A stretch of 64,000 nt of DNA, taken from the NCBI GenBank assembly GCA_013368325.1, contig JAACJK010000007.1:496001-560000 (forward strand), read 5' to 3'. Made by a program: the position numbers and the translations under genes. The stretch is from Ephemerocybe angulata (taxonomy: Eukaryota > Basidiomycota > Agaricomycetes > Agaricales > Psathyrellaceae). The notes beneath the pieces are model-generated. The model was not told the origin of the DNA, did no database searches, and saw only the letters and a list, made by a program, of their open reading frames with translations. Positions 55,455-64,000 of the stretch are shown here, piece by piece; position 1 is the stretch's first letter, and each line of letters starts with the position of its first letter.

Positions 55455-56195
55455 TCAATTGGATGTAGACGTTACGATATCCGAATCCTTTGAAATACGT
55501 GCTTCCCGCATTGTTGTCCACAACTACAGTCTACGTACTGTTCGTGTCACATTCCTTCGTCGAGCGCACTGCGATATATACGCTAATGCATCCTTACATT
55601 TACCACGCTCATTGCGCAAGTATCGTGGAAAGCGTTAGACAACGGGTCACGTATATTTCGCGCTGTTAGCAGAGCCTCGAAAGTGAGTTCAAATTGTCGA
55701 ATCCCACTCGGTAGTCCGTCTCCTGACCTCTCCTATGTTGACGCCCTCGGACGCCTCACCCCGTGGACCTTGCCATTGTCGACCTTGCTGCGTCCCGAAG
55801 CGATAGCGAAGTATCCTCACAACTAACGGTGACCCCAAGGGACTCACGACAGAGAGTATTTGTGTCAAATGTAAAGAAAGAGAGCGTCGCAAGGATACCG
55901 TTTCATCTATATCATCTCTATCACGGCCTGAAATAATAGTAGGCGGGTGATGAGAAGTGAAACCACTCACCATCAAGTCATCCAGCGTTCATCCGCGGAG
56001 TAGATGACAGCTTGCACACCGTAGTACCTGCCTCCCGCGGTATTCATACTTCCTGAATCTTGTGCACCACAGGGCCTCCAGTAATTTAAGCGCCGAAATT
56101 TGTCATCGTGGCACGTGACTACATCAGGTCGTGCGAACTGTTCAACGAGCTCTCCTCCTCCTCCAACACCCACTTGCCAAAGTACCCTCTTTACC
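55455..56195. other. Region upstream of the Helitron gene
   Basis: The Helitron's 5' terminus (a TC dinucleotide) should lie in or upstream of this stretch, but I cannot place it without an aligned second copy. No other gene is supported. Confidence 0.4.
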
Positions 56196-58535
56196 ATGAT
56201 CACTTATTCGTCCACCTCCAGAGAAATCGCGACACCACAGCCCGAACCCAACCACAGCACACCCGCCAAAACAGGAGTTAGTCAAGTAGTGTCATCGTCC
56301 CAGTACTCCTCCAGCTCGCCATCGAGTCCCTTCCTTCACGACAATAAGCAGTCTACTTCCTCGTCTGCTTGTACCCCACCCTGTGAGCTGGTCTCCTATA
56401 GCAACCTCAACAGCTCTGACCTGTTGACAGGTTCTACATCGGCAGTATCATGCTCTTTACCTCTCGCGCCCTCTAACGGGTCTAGAATTAGTAGTGTGCC
56501 CTCACCTTATGGAGGAGGCCATCCGCGCCTGGTTCTTTATACTCCAGTACTTGACCAATACATCATATCGGAACATAAAGCGGCAGATCATCCGGGAGGA
56601 CGCCTGAAATTCGTCGACTACCACCCGGAAAAGAAGGATGTGCCGTCTCCGCCCTCAGCGTCGAATCCATCGAGCGTTACTATCTTCGCGAGAATACCAA
56701 CCACAGAACTGGGGCCTTTCTTAACCGTGGTAGCAGCGAGAAAGATCTTGAAGCATCATGGAGTGCAGGTCACCAAATGCCACACCAGAGACAAACTCAT
56801 GGAGGTTCTCAATTCTCACCTTTGCCGTGAATGCGGAACCTTCTTGACCGAGCTCTGCTTGATTCCTAGCTCAAAAGAGCTAAAGTCACTCCGCAACGGG
56901 AGAGCCTATAGAACGAAGATAGCGAAAGAAGACCCGAATACCTGCGACATCGTGCAAGCTGAAGACACAACTCACCCTTTCCCACCGGCGCCCGTCACCA
57001 AAGAACTTGAGGAATTCATTGTTGCAAGAGTGTGCAAGAGGCTTGTACCCGAAGCTTTCGAAGAGAGGGGGTGCGCTGTTTGTGGTAGGTTATCTCCTGC
57101 TTCCGAGTTGACACCGCTAAAGTTGGTTAAAAATCAGCTCCATGTACTTGAAGCTGCAGGATGCACCAGGAAGGAGAGAAAGAGCACCGAGGAGAAGGTC
57201 AGAGAATTAAACGGGCCTGTCCTCGACGACACTTGTAACTCAATATGCAGAACTTGCAGGGAATCGATACGGAAGGGGTCAGTGCCCAGATACGCGCTCG
57301 CCAAAGGCCTTTGGATCGGAAACGTGCCTCCCGAACTTCAAGAACTTCGTTACATTGAGCGCATCTTGGTGGCTAAGGTAAGGCACAGTATCTGCTGGGC
57401 GAAAGTATCTTCAGGAATGCGTAAAATGAAAGCTAACGTCGTCTCCTTCGAGTCGCCTATGCCCAAGATCTACAGCATGCTTCCACCCCCGCGAGAAGAT
57501 ATAGAGGAAGTGCTGGCTATAATGTTCACTGGACCTATGAAGCCAACTACTGAAACCTTTTCCAGAACTCCGTTCCTTGTGAGACGAAACCACGTCGGAA
57601 TAGCTCTACGTTGGTTAATCTTGAATCACTGTGACTACGCCAATATTGAACTGTCCGAAGAGAATCTTGCATCATACCCTGAAGATGTTCCCCCAGTCGT
57701 GGTAGAGTACGTGAAAAAAGGCACCAATAAGAGTGCGGCAGACACCAGCGTCTGGGACAACGACGAAGAGGACGGGACGGAAGAAGGTCAGTGCCCTTTC
57801 ACGGTGCATGGAATCACGTCAACTGACATTGACACAGTGTCTTTGGAAGCTGTCAAGGCTAGAGCCCTCCACCACCTCAACAACGAGGGGAGGTTCCTGA
57901 ACATCGGCCAAGGAGAGAAAGTTTCGATTTGGCAGAATCCACAGTTATACCCCCAGATGTTCCCCTGGCTTTTCCCCTACGGCTTGGGAGGGGTCGGCTC
58001 GATCGAAGGTGTGTCATCCCGTATGCATAAACGTCTCCTACTAATGTATCACGATAAGCGGTTCCAGAGAGACCCTAACTTTCCTTTCGTTTCCTTCAGC
58101 CACGAGCAAATGATGTTAACCTCGACTCACGGGCACCTCTCCGTGAATAAATCTCGCTTCCCGGAAATGGCTAACAGACTACTGTCGCTTGATCCCGTAG
58201 CTCTCAAGACGGTCACTACCAAGTTGATTAACGGGGAAAGCGCGAAACCGCAGACGGAAATGGAGAGAAACTGTTGGAACGTCTTCTATGACTTGGATTG
58301 CATCATGGGTAAAGTTGAAGGATCTATCACTACGAAAAAGAACATGAGGGCTGAAGTCTGGTCTCTCGTAGCAGCGTGTGGAAGTCCCTCGTGGTACTTC
58401 ACCATGTCACCGGCGGACATTCAGCATCCACTCTGCTTGTACTATGCAGGGACGGACACAAGTTACCAGCCAAACCTGGCTTCGTACGGAGAAAGAATCA
58501 AGGCGGTGTGCAGAAACCCCGTCGCCGCAGCCTGA
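56196..58535 (+). CDS. Helitron Rep/helicase protein, N-terminal part up to a premature stop
   Basis: The ATG at 56196 (MITYSSTSREIATPQPEPN) is chosen; an in-frame TTG at 56100 is less likely. The first ~120 residues are Ser/Pro/Thr-rich. Cys pairs (CRECG, CAVCGR, CRTCR) suggest zinc binding. From about residue 560 the Helitron N-terminal-like domain is clear: QNPQLYPQMFPWLFPYGLGG, RFQRDPNFPFV, NCWNVFYDLDCIMGK and GSPSWYFTMSPADIQHPL. The frame ends NPVAAA-TGA (58533-58535). Immediately after the TGA the same frame continues FFHYMVDIFIKE, as in intact Helitron proteins, so this is a single nonsense change and not a natural end. Confidence 0.8.
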   Translation: MITYSSTSREIATPQPEPNHSTPAKTGVSQVVSSSQYSSSSPSSPFLHDNKQSTSSSACTPPCELVSYSNLNSSDLLTGSTSAVSCSLPLAPSNGSRISSVPSPYGGGHPRLVLYTPVLDQYIISEHKAADHPGGRLKFVDYHPEKKDVPSPPSASNPSSVTIFARIPTTELGPFLTVVAARKILKHHGVQVTKCHTRDKLMEVLNSHLCRECGTFLTELCLIPSSKELKSLRNGRAYRTKIAKEDPNTCDIVQAEDTTHPFPPAPVTKELEEFIVARVCKRLVPEAFEERGCAVCGRLSPASELTPLKLVKNQLHVLEAAGCTRKERKSTEEKVRELNGPVLDDTCNSICRTCRESIRKGSVPRYALAKGLWIGNVPPELQELRYIERILVAKVRHSICWAKVSSGMRKMKANVVSFESPMPKIYSMLPPPREDIEEVLAIMFTGPMKPTTETFSRTPFLVRRNHVGIALRWLILNHCDYANIELSEENLASYPEDVPPVVVEYVKKGTNKSAADTSVWDNDEEDGTEEGQCPFTVHGITSTDIDTVSLEAVKARALHHLNNEGRFLNIGQGEKVSIWQNPQLYPQMFPWLFPYGLGGVGSIEGVSSRMHKRLLLMYHDKRFQRDPNFPFVSFSHEQMMLTSTHGHLSVNKSRFPEMANRLLSLDPVALKTVTTKLINGESAKPQTEMERNCWNVFYDLDCIMGKVEGSITTKKNMRAEVWSLVAACGSPSWYFTMSPADIQHPLCLYYAGTDTSYQPNLASYGERIKAVCRNPVAAA

Positions 58536-58917
58536 TTTTTCCACTACATGGTGGATATCTTCATAAAGGAGATACTGGGAGTGGGCATGGACCTTGGTGG
58601 GGCTCTAGGGGACGTTAACGCTTACTATGGCACAGTGGAACAACAAGGAAGGTTAACGCTCCATCTCCATATGATTATTTGGATTAAAGGTTCGCTAAGC
58701 CCACAGGCTATGCGGGAGAAGATCCTGTGCGACGATGCATGGCAGGAAGCCGTTGTTCGTTGGTTGGAATCATCCCACTGCGGTGAGTTCGCGACTGGGA
58801 GTCATTCAGAGGTCGCTATACGCGAAGCTAACAAGGCCAAAGACCCCGCCTATCGCGATCCTACGACAGAATTACCCCTACCTCCACCTGAAGGATGCTG
58901 CACAAGTGTGAAGCACG

Positions 58918-58925
58918 CAAAAAAA
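58918..58925. repeat. 8-bp target-site duplication of the MITE (left copy)
   Basis: CAAAAAAA, repeated exactly at 59233-59240 on the other side of the element. Confidence 0.88.
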
Positions 58926-59232
58926 TAGTGTTCACCACGGGTTTTGGAAACCCGTGACCCGCAGGCCGGGTCTCGGGTGCGGGCCGGGTCCGGGTCATCA
59001 TTCCCAGACCCGTCCGCTTCAAAACGAGCCCAAGAACGGCCCAATCGGGCAGAAACTGGGCGAGATATGAGCCTTTTAGTAAAAGGCTCATATCTCGCCC
59101 AAAAACTGGCCGATTTGGCCGTTTTTGGGCTCGTTTTGACGGGAAAACCCGCGCACCGCGGGTACGGGTCATGCCCAAGTCCGGGTCCGGGTCACTGCCA
59201 CGGGAGCCGCGGGAAACCCGTGGTGATCACTA
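58926..59232 (+). mobile_element. hAT-type foldback MITE inserted in the Helitron gene
   Basis: A 307-bp non-coding element with terminal inverted repeats TAGTG[T/A]TCACCACGGGTTT and perfect 8-bp target duplicates CAAAAAAA (58918-58925 and 59233-59240). The TAGNG-type end and the 8-bp duplication are hallmarks of the hAT superfamily. Almost the whole element is an imperfect palindrome, with a perfect core of 20-base arms (58058+1000 to 59077, and 59081-59100) around a 3-base loop. Subterminal GGGTCCGGGTC-type repeats could be transposase-binding sites. It is non-autonomous, as it has no coding capacity. Confidence 0.88.
59058..59100. repeat. Perfect hairpin at the centre of the MITE
   Basis: Two 20-base arms (59058-59077 and 59081-59100) are exact reverse complements around AGT. 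The outer flanks continue the pairing imperfectly to the element ends. Confidence 0.9.
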
Positions 59233-62200
59233 CAAAAAAACAGCCTAGCATCCTCGACTCCGATGTTCCCGTTCTCTCAGAGGGTAAGGATGATCCATGC
59301 AATCCATCTAAGAAAGATGGAATGCCATCTTACAATACACAAGCGAGCACAAACCTCCCGCAAGAGAAAGATCCCTTGGTTTGTGTAAAATCGACGGTTT
59401 ACGCTACGAGACACGCTAACCCAGAGCCGAAAAGTTCAGATGTAATCACTCGTAGCGAGCCATCAACAACGCGACTTCCTACTCCCGGGCCCGAAGGTGG
59501 TGCGTGTACTGTCGCAAAGCAATGCTTAGCCACTGAAGTCCCGAATAGCGCGCCCTCGACTGTCCAGAGAGATATATGCGATAACGCTAGCGACGTTGAA
59601 ACGGCGTTCCACAAACTGCGACCCGAGACCGGAACCACTGATCGTGGGGGGGAAGCTCTGACAGGCGAAGACGTCGACATGGAGGACACGTACGATGTTG
59701 ACTGTCACTGCCAGTACTGCCTCGAGAGAGCCGCTTGGTGGGATTACTTCTTGAAGCGGTTCGATGGCGTCCTGCTCCGGTCGAACGTGCACTCATGCGA
59801 CAGAAATATTAATAAAGATGGTACTACTAGCGTGAAGCAGACGTACATTTCGTGCCGTGACAACAAGTACAAGAAGTGCCGTGCTCGATTCCCTCGCCCC
59901 GTTCATGAAGAGACAAAGGTTGACAGAAACACAGGTGCGTTAGTCATGAAGAAAGGGGAACAGTGGATTAACTTTGTTACAAGGACTGCCACAGCCCTTC
60001 TCGGTTGCAACACCGACACTACAAGCCTGCTCTCGGGTACCTCTGTAAAGGCCGTCATCGTCTACGTGACGGATTATATCACTAAGCCAGGGCTAAAAAC
60101 TCACGTCATGTTCGACGCTATACAAACCGTCATATCTAATAACGCTGAACTTATAACGGGCGACCTGAAGGCGAAAGAGCGAGCAAGGCAGCTCATGACC
60201 AAGATCATCAATCTCATCTCAGCGAAGATGGAACTCGGTGCGCCTATGATCAGCCTTTATCTCTTGGGCCACCCTGATCATTATACCGGTCACATTTTCA
60301 AGCCGATATACTGGAGGAACTATGCCATTGAAGTCTCAAGGCCGTACCTCTTGGAAGATATAGACGATGGCGAAGACAAGGTCGTCCTTATGAAGAAAGA
60401 CGGTGAGTACTGCGAAACGTCCTTTGTCTTTGATTACATTTACAGGCCCGCTCAAGTAGAGTCACTCTGCGTCTACGAATTCATCCAACGCTGCTCCAGA
60501 ACTGCCGTGCCTAAGAAGGGTAAAAAAAACGGCACTCTGCCACGTAACACCTTCGCTTTCCAGCACTGTCATCCCTTAGCACAGACGCAACTTCTGCACG
60601 TGCGTACGGAGCCCGTAGAAAATATCATCCCCAACTTTCTCGGGCCACCCCTCCCGCGGTCTGACGTAGGAGATCGCGAAGAATACGCTTTAACAATGCT
60701 ATCCCTCTTTCATCCTTGGAGAAACGGGAAAGATCTACGACGAGACGCTCAGTGCTGGGACGACGCATTCACTACTACGACTTTCCAACCTCGGTTCGTC
60801 AAGATCATGAACAACTTCAACCTGAAATACGAGTGCCTGGACGCAAGAGACGACTACCGCTCTCAGTTAGCTAACGCGCCTGAACTCCCGCACAATAACT
60901 TCGCCAGCTTACTCGGGCCCAATTATGACCCTGAAGAAGACGTCCACGTCCCCCTCGATTGGACTTTTAATCAAGAAACCGCAAATATGCCTCTGGATGA
61001 GCCCTCGTCCCTTACGGCTTGGGAGAAGGGACGGCTGAAGCTGGCGTTCGAAGTTAGTAGCGTTCTACAGGGCCTCGGGTGGGACAAGGCCTCGAAGGGA
61101 GGTAAAAAGTTTGACTACCTTGCGGGGAGACAACGCGCAAGATTCATGCCTCCCGCCTACTGGAAATCCGAACTGCTAAAAAGTAAGCAACTCGCTTTGG
61201 AAAATATACTTTCCCCAGCTCCAGCTGTATGTGCCGGCGAACTTACCACGACTACTGCGACCATCTCAGATCGTGTATTTATCGCGGACAAAAAGTACCT
61301 CCTACGAAAAACCGTGCCACAAACTGCAGAAGAACTAAACTATCTACAAAATACGATCGCTTTGTTTAAACTCAATTACGAGCAAGAGAAAGCATTCAGG
61401 ATAGTGGCGAATCACTCGACTGACCCGTATTCAGAGAGGTTAAACATGTACATTGGGGGCATGGGAGGAACAGGTAAGTCCAGAGTGCTCGAAGCCCTGA
61501 AACATTTCTTCGCGCTGCGAAAAGAGACTTACAAACTCATAGTAGTTGCCCCCATGGGGAGCGCAGCGGCTCTGCTCGGTGGTCAAACGTATCACACGGC
61601 CTTCGGCATCAGCGATATAGTCTCCAATGCGAATCCTGCCAAAGTCCTCTCAAGGCTTGTTGGAGTTAGGTATTGCTTCTTCGACGAGGTATCTATGCTG
61701 TCTGCGATCGATCTTTACCGAATCAGCGAGCGGTTAAGTGTTGTGCTGAATTATGCAGAGCAATCCTTTGGAGGCCTTAACATGATCTTCGCCGGGGACT
61801 TCGCCCAACTTCCCCCCGCCGTCGGGGGTGAGGCCGTTTCGCTGTACGGCAGAGCAGATGGGAAGTCGGGAGACATCAAAGTCCAGAAAAACATTATTGG
61901 CAGATCCTTGTGGCATGAAGTGACAACTGTCGTAATGTTAAAACAAAACATGAGGCAGACGAACATGTCCAAGCAAGACACTGCCTACCGACGAGCCCTG
62001 CAAAATATGCGTTACAAAGCGTGCGACTGGGAAGATATCGCCTTCCTACGCTCTAGAATCACAAGGTCCGTGGAGGGGAGCCCTTCCATCGTGGACCCTA
62101 ACTTCAGAGATGTATCTGTTATTACGACTAGGAATGCTATAAAAGACGTTATGAATGAAGTTGGGTCAAAACGGTTCGCTGCAGAATCAGGGGTCGACCT

Positions 62201-63131
62201 CGCGTATTTCTACTCGGAAGATGAAATATCGAGAGAACCGGGAAAGACATCTCGGAGAAGGATAAAAAAACGTATGCTTCTGCAAGCCATTGAACCCAGC
62301 TTGCAACATGACCTGTGGCACCAGCCCCCCTCGACAGTGAAGGGACACATACCTGGCCGCCTCGGGCTCTGCATTGGGCTCCCCATCCTGATCAAACACA
62401 ATGAAGCCACCGAGCTGGGCATCACCAACGGACAAGAGGGATATGTGTATGGCTGGCAAGAAGGCAAAGGCTCTAGGGGCCAACCGATCCTGGATGTTCT
62501 GTTTGTGGAACTGAAAAAGCCCCCCAAAGAAGTACAAATATGTGGACTCCCGGTCAATGTCGTCCCCCTACTTCCGTCTACTTCTACGCAACTCGATTGC
62601 ATCGTTAAGGGTGGATCGCATGTCTTGATCAACCGCACGCAAGTGGAAGTGTTACCGAATTTCGCCATGACGGACTTCGCCTCGCAAGGCAAAACCCGGG
62701 AGTTCAATGTTGTGGACCTCGCACCGTGTTTAACGCACCAGTCCATGTACACTGCTTTATCACGAGGCTCGACGGCTGAAGGCACGATTATCCTTCGGGA
62801 TTTTTCAGCCAACATCATCATGGGGGGCCTCCGCAGGAAAAAACAGATTCAGGAGTTCCGGTGCCTCGAGCTTCTGAGTGAGATCACAGATTTACGATAC
62901 AACGGCTTGCTCCCTGTAGAAGTCTTCGGTATGTACAGGAAAGAGCTTATTGCATCATACAGAAAGTGGAAAGGAGACGATCACATACCGGCAAGTATCC
63001 CGCAGGCGATTAGATGGAGTGTTCGCGATCCTTGGATGGACGACCCCGATCCCGTGAAATGGAGAATCGTCGACACCTCACGAGACAAAGCGCCTAAATT
63101 ACCGATTAAAGACGACCGCGTTCTAATAGCC

Positions 63132-63329
63132 GCTCAAGGTTCTCGGACCTTAAAGCGTAAGTACGAGGACAGTCCCGACTCAGTCCCTTCCCCTAAGAGA
63201 TTGAAAAATGCGAAGGGTACTACCTCGTGTGCTCAAGGTTCTTTGACCTTAAAGCGTAAGTACGAGGACAGTCCCGACTCAGTCCCTTCCACTAAGCGAT
63301 TAAAAAATGCAAAAGGTACTACCTCGTGT
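63132..63329 (+). repeat. Tandem duplication of a 99-base (33-codon) coding unit
   Basis: 63132-63230 and 63231-63329 are nearly identical, with a few substitutions. Each unit encodes A-Q-G-S-x-TLKRKYEDSP ... KRLKNAKG, with two basic clusters like a bipartite nuclear signal, between the helicase and the peptidase-like domain of the Helitron protein. Confidence 0.92.
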
Positions 63330-64000
63330 GCACCAGCTACAACAGCAGAAACAACTCTGGTTGGTCCTTCATGGGCTAACAACAGTTGCGCTTATGACTC
63401 CTTGCTCATGATACTGACAAATTTATGGAAAGAAAATTGGCATTATTGGCGTCGCGCAGGGGGGCCTCTCGAATCCCTTAGTTGCCTTACCACAGAGATA
63501 TGTAAATTCTACGCCGGCGAATGCAGCTTGGAGGCAGCCAGAGACCGGTGGAGGCTATCTCTTGCGAATAAGTACCCGACGGACTTCTCATTTGGCAACT
63601 ACGCAAGCGTCGCAGACCTGCTACAGAAGGCGTTCGAATATCCTCAGCCTGTTTACACAAAGCATTACTTTTGCCCCGCTTGCCATATGAGGGGTGAAAG
63701 TTCTGATGGAAGAGACCCAGTCCGTCGTCCTAAGCCAGTCTATACACCTCGTCTAGATTTGGACAACGATTTCCATGGTTTGGACTTACAAGGATGGATT
63801 GATGGGCCCAGCGAATCTAGGAATCACTACTCAAGGTGTACAACGTGCACTAGGACACTGCATTACCGACGTCGATTCTCCAGCGAAGCTGATTATATCT
63901 TCATTGTCCTGTCAGGACATGAACTAGTCACAATAAACACAAACATAACCGTGGCGACGTACCTTCATAATCATCAGCCGTCCGGCACAAGGCGAATCTT

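Larger units (their letters stand above)
56196..64000 (+). mobile_element. Helitron (rolling-circle transposon), 3' end outside window
   Basis: One long frame holds the Helitron Rep nuclease (HUH and two-tyrosine motifs) followed by a Pif1-type helicase, the defining arrangement of autonomous Helitrons. The gene is broken by one stop (58533) and a MITE (58926-59232). Neither the 5' TC nor the 3' hairpin-CTRR end is identified; the right end is beyond 64000. Confidence 0.85.
58536..64000 (+). pseudogene. Helitron Rep/helicase, continuation with MITE insertion and C-terminal peptidase-like domain
   Basis: Same frame as the N-terminal part. The HUH box is TLHLHMIIW (His-x-His at 58663-58671). 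A MITE with its duplicate adds 315 bases (105 codons), so the frame is the same on both sides, but the MITE itself supplies stops beginning at 58926. The catalytic Y-V-T-D-Y-I-T-K lies at 60063-60086 (two Tyr, 12 bases apart). The Pif1-type helicase follows: Walker A GGTGKS at 61464-61481, FFDEVSML, FAGDFAQLPP, MLKQNMRQ and YTALSRGS. After a Lys/Ser linker come SWANNSCAYDSLL (possible nucleophile Cys at 63387) and paired CPAC / CTTC motifs with IFIVLSGHELVTI. These resemble ubiquitin-specific peptidases. The frame is open to the window's end. Confidence 0.8.

Noticed and set aside
55455..56195. Helitron 5' terminus (TC) candidates
   Set aside because: TC dinucleotides are too common; without a second copy or empty site the boundary cannot be chosen.
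63132..63329. CRISPR-like direct repeat
   Set aside because: There are only two adjacent units with no spacers, inside a coding frame of a eukaryotic transposon.
1..64000. Telomeric repeats that would prove a chromosome end
   Set aside because: No TTAGGG-type array was seen. The subtelomere-like character is suggested only by gene and TE content.

Overview
The window looks like the genome of a filamentous basidiomycete, most likely an Agaricomycete. The genes are split by many short GT...AG introns (about 50-70 nt, some shorter), and the mobile elements are a Ty3/gypsy LTR retrotransposon, a Helitron and a hAT-type miniature element. Other genes resemble multicopy families typical of Agaricomycetes (RecQ-like, JmjC-like, F-box/nucleotidyltransferase-like). 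There is no rRNA, convincing tRNA, CRISPR or bacterial operon. No telomere repeat is visible, but the mix of TEs, decaying genes and multicopy families resembles an accessory or subtelomere-like region.

Layout. 1-8.5 kb: two members of family F1 (+; the first internally deleted), then two members of family F2 (-). 9.28-24.18 kb: one family F3 gene split by a 14,037-bp Ty3/gypsy element (9556-23592) with 1208-bp LTRs that look identical. That element carries gag, protease and RT-RNaseH-integrase in three overlapping frames, followed by two intron-containing genes on the opposite strand. 24.3-25.5 kb: a conserved-looking basidiomycete gene (F4). 26.2-30.4 kb: a small disordered protein gene, a long F2 gene and an F3 gene. 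30.4-39.3 kb: mostly decayed DNA with a JmjC-like gene that has lost metal ligands, internal repeats and poly-T/poly-C tracts. 39.3-49.1 kb: F2(-), an F2 relic, F3(-), F2(+), F1(-), F3(+), F2(+). 49.2-55.6 kb: a gene for a coiled-coil nuclear-type protein, a small hypothetical gene and a truncated RecQ-like helicase with altered Walker A and B motifs; this interval lies between two identical 200-bp copies of an F2 3' end. 56.2-64 kb: a Helitron Rep/helicase gene running off the window, with one in-frame stop and a 307-bp foldback hAT MITE inserted. It has a C-terminal domain that looks like a ubiquitin-specific cysteine peptidase.

The most interesting system is the F2/F3 pair. Spliced reading gives six F2 genes plus fragments, and four F3 genes. 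All four F3 genes have an F2 gene as immediate neighbour, either divergent or in tandem. F3 proteins end in Cys-Cys-Cys-[Leu/Phe]-[Val/Leu], a possible CaaX lipid-anchor signal, preceded by a C...C-x-C motif. F2 proteins share a two-part fold signature (an N-x-[AS]-x-A-like motif, a QR core, then P-[VI]-[FYL]-[DN]-A ... TVGFTA-like ... QFV[VIL][VIL]H). I recognise neither family, so their function is open. Exon coordinates are manual predictions from splice-site sequences and paralogue comparison.
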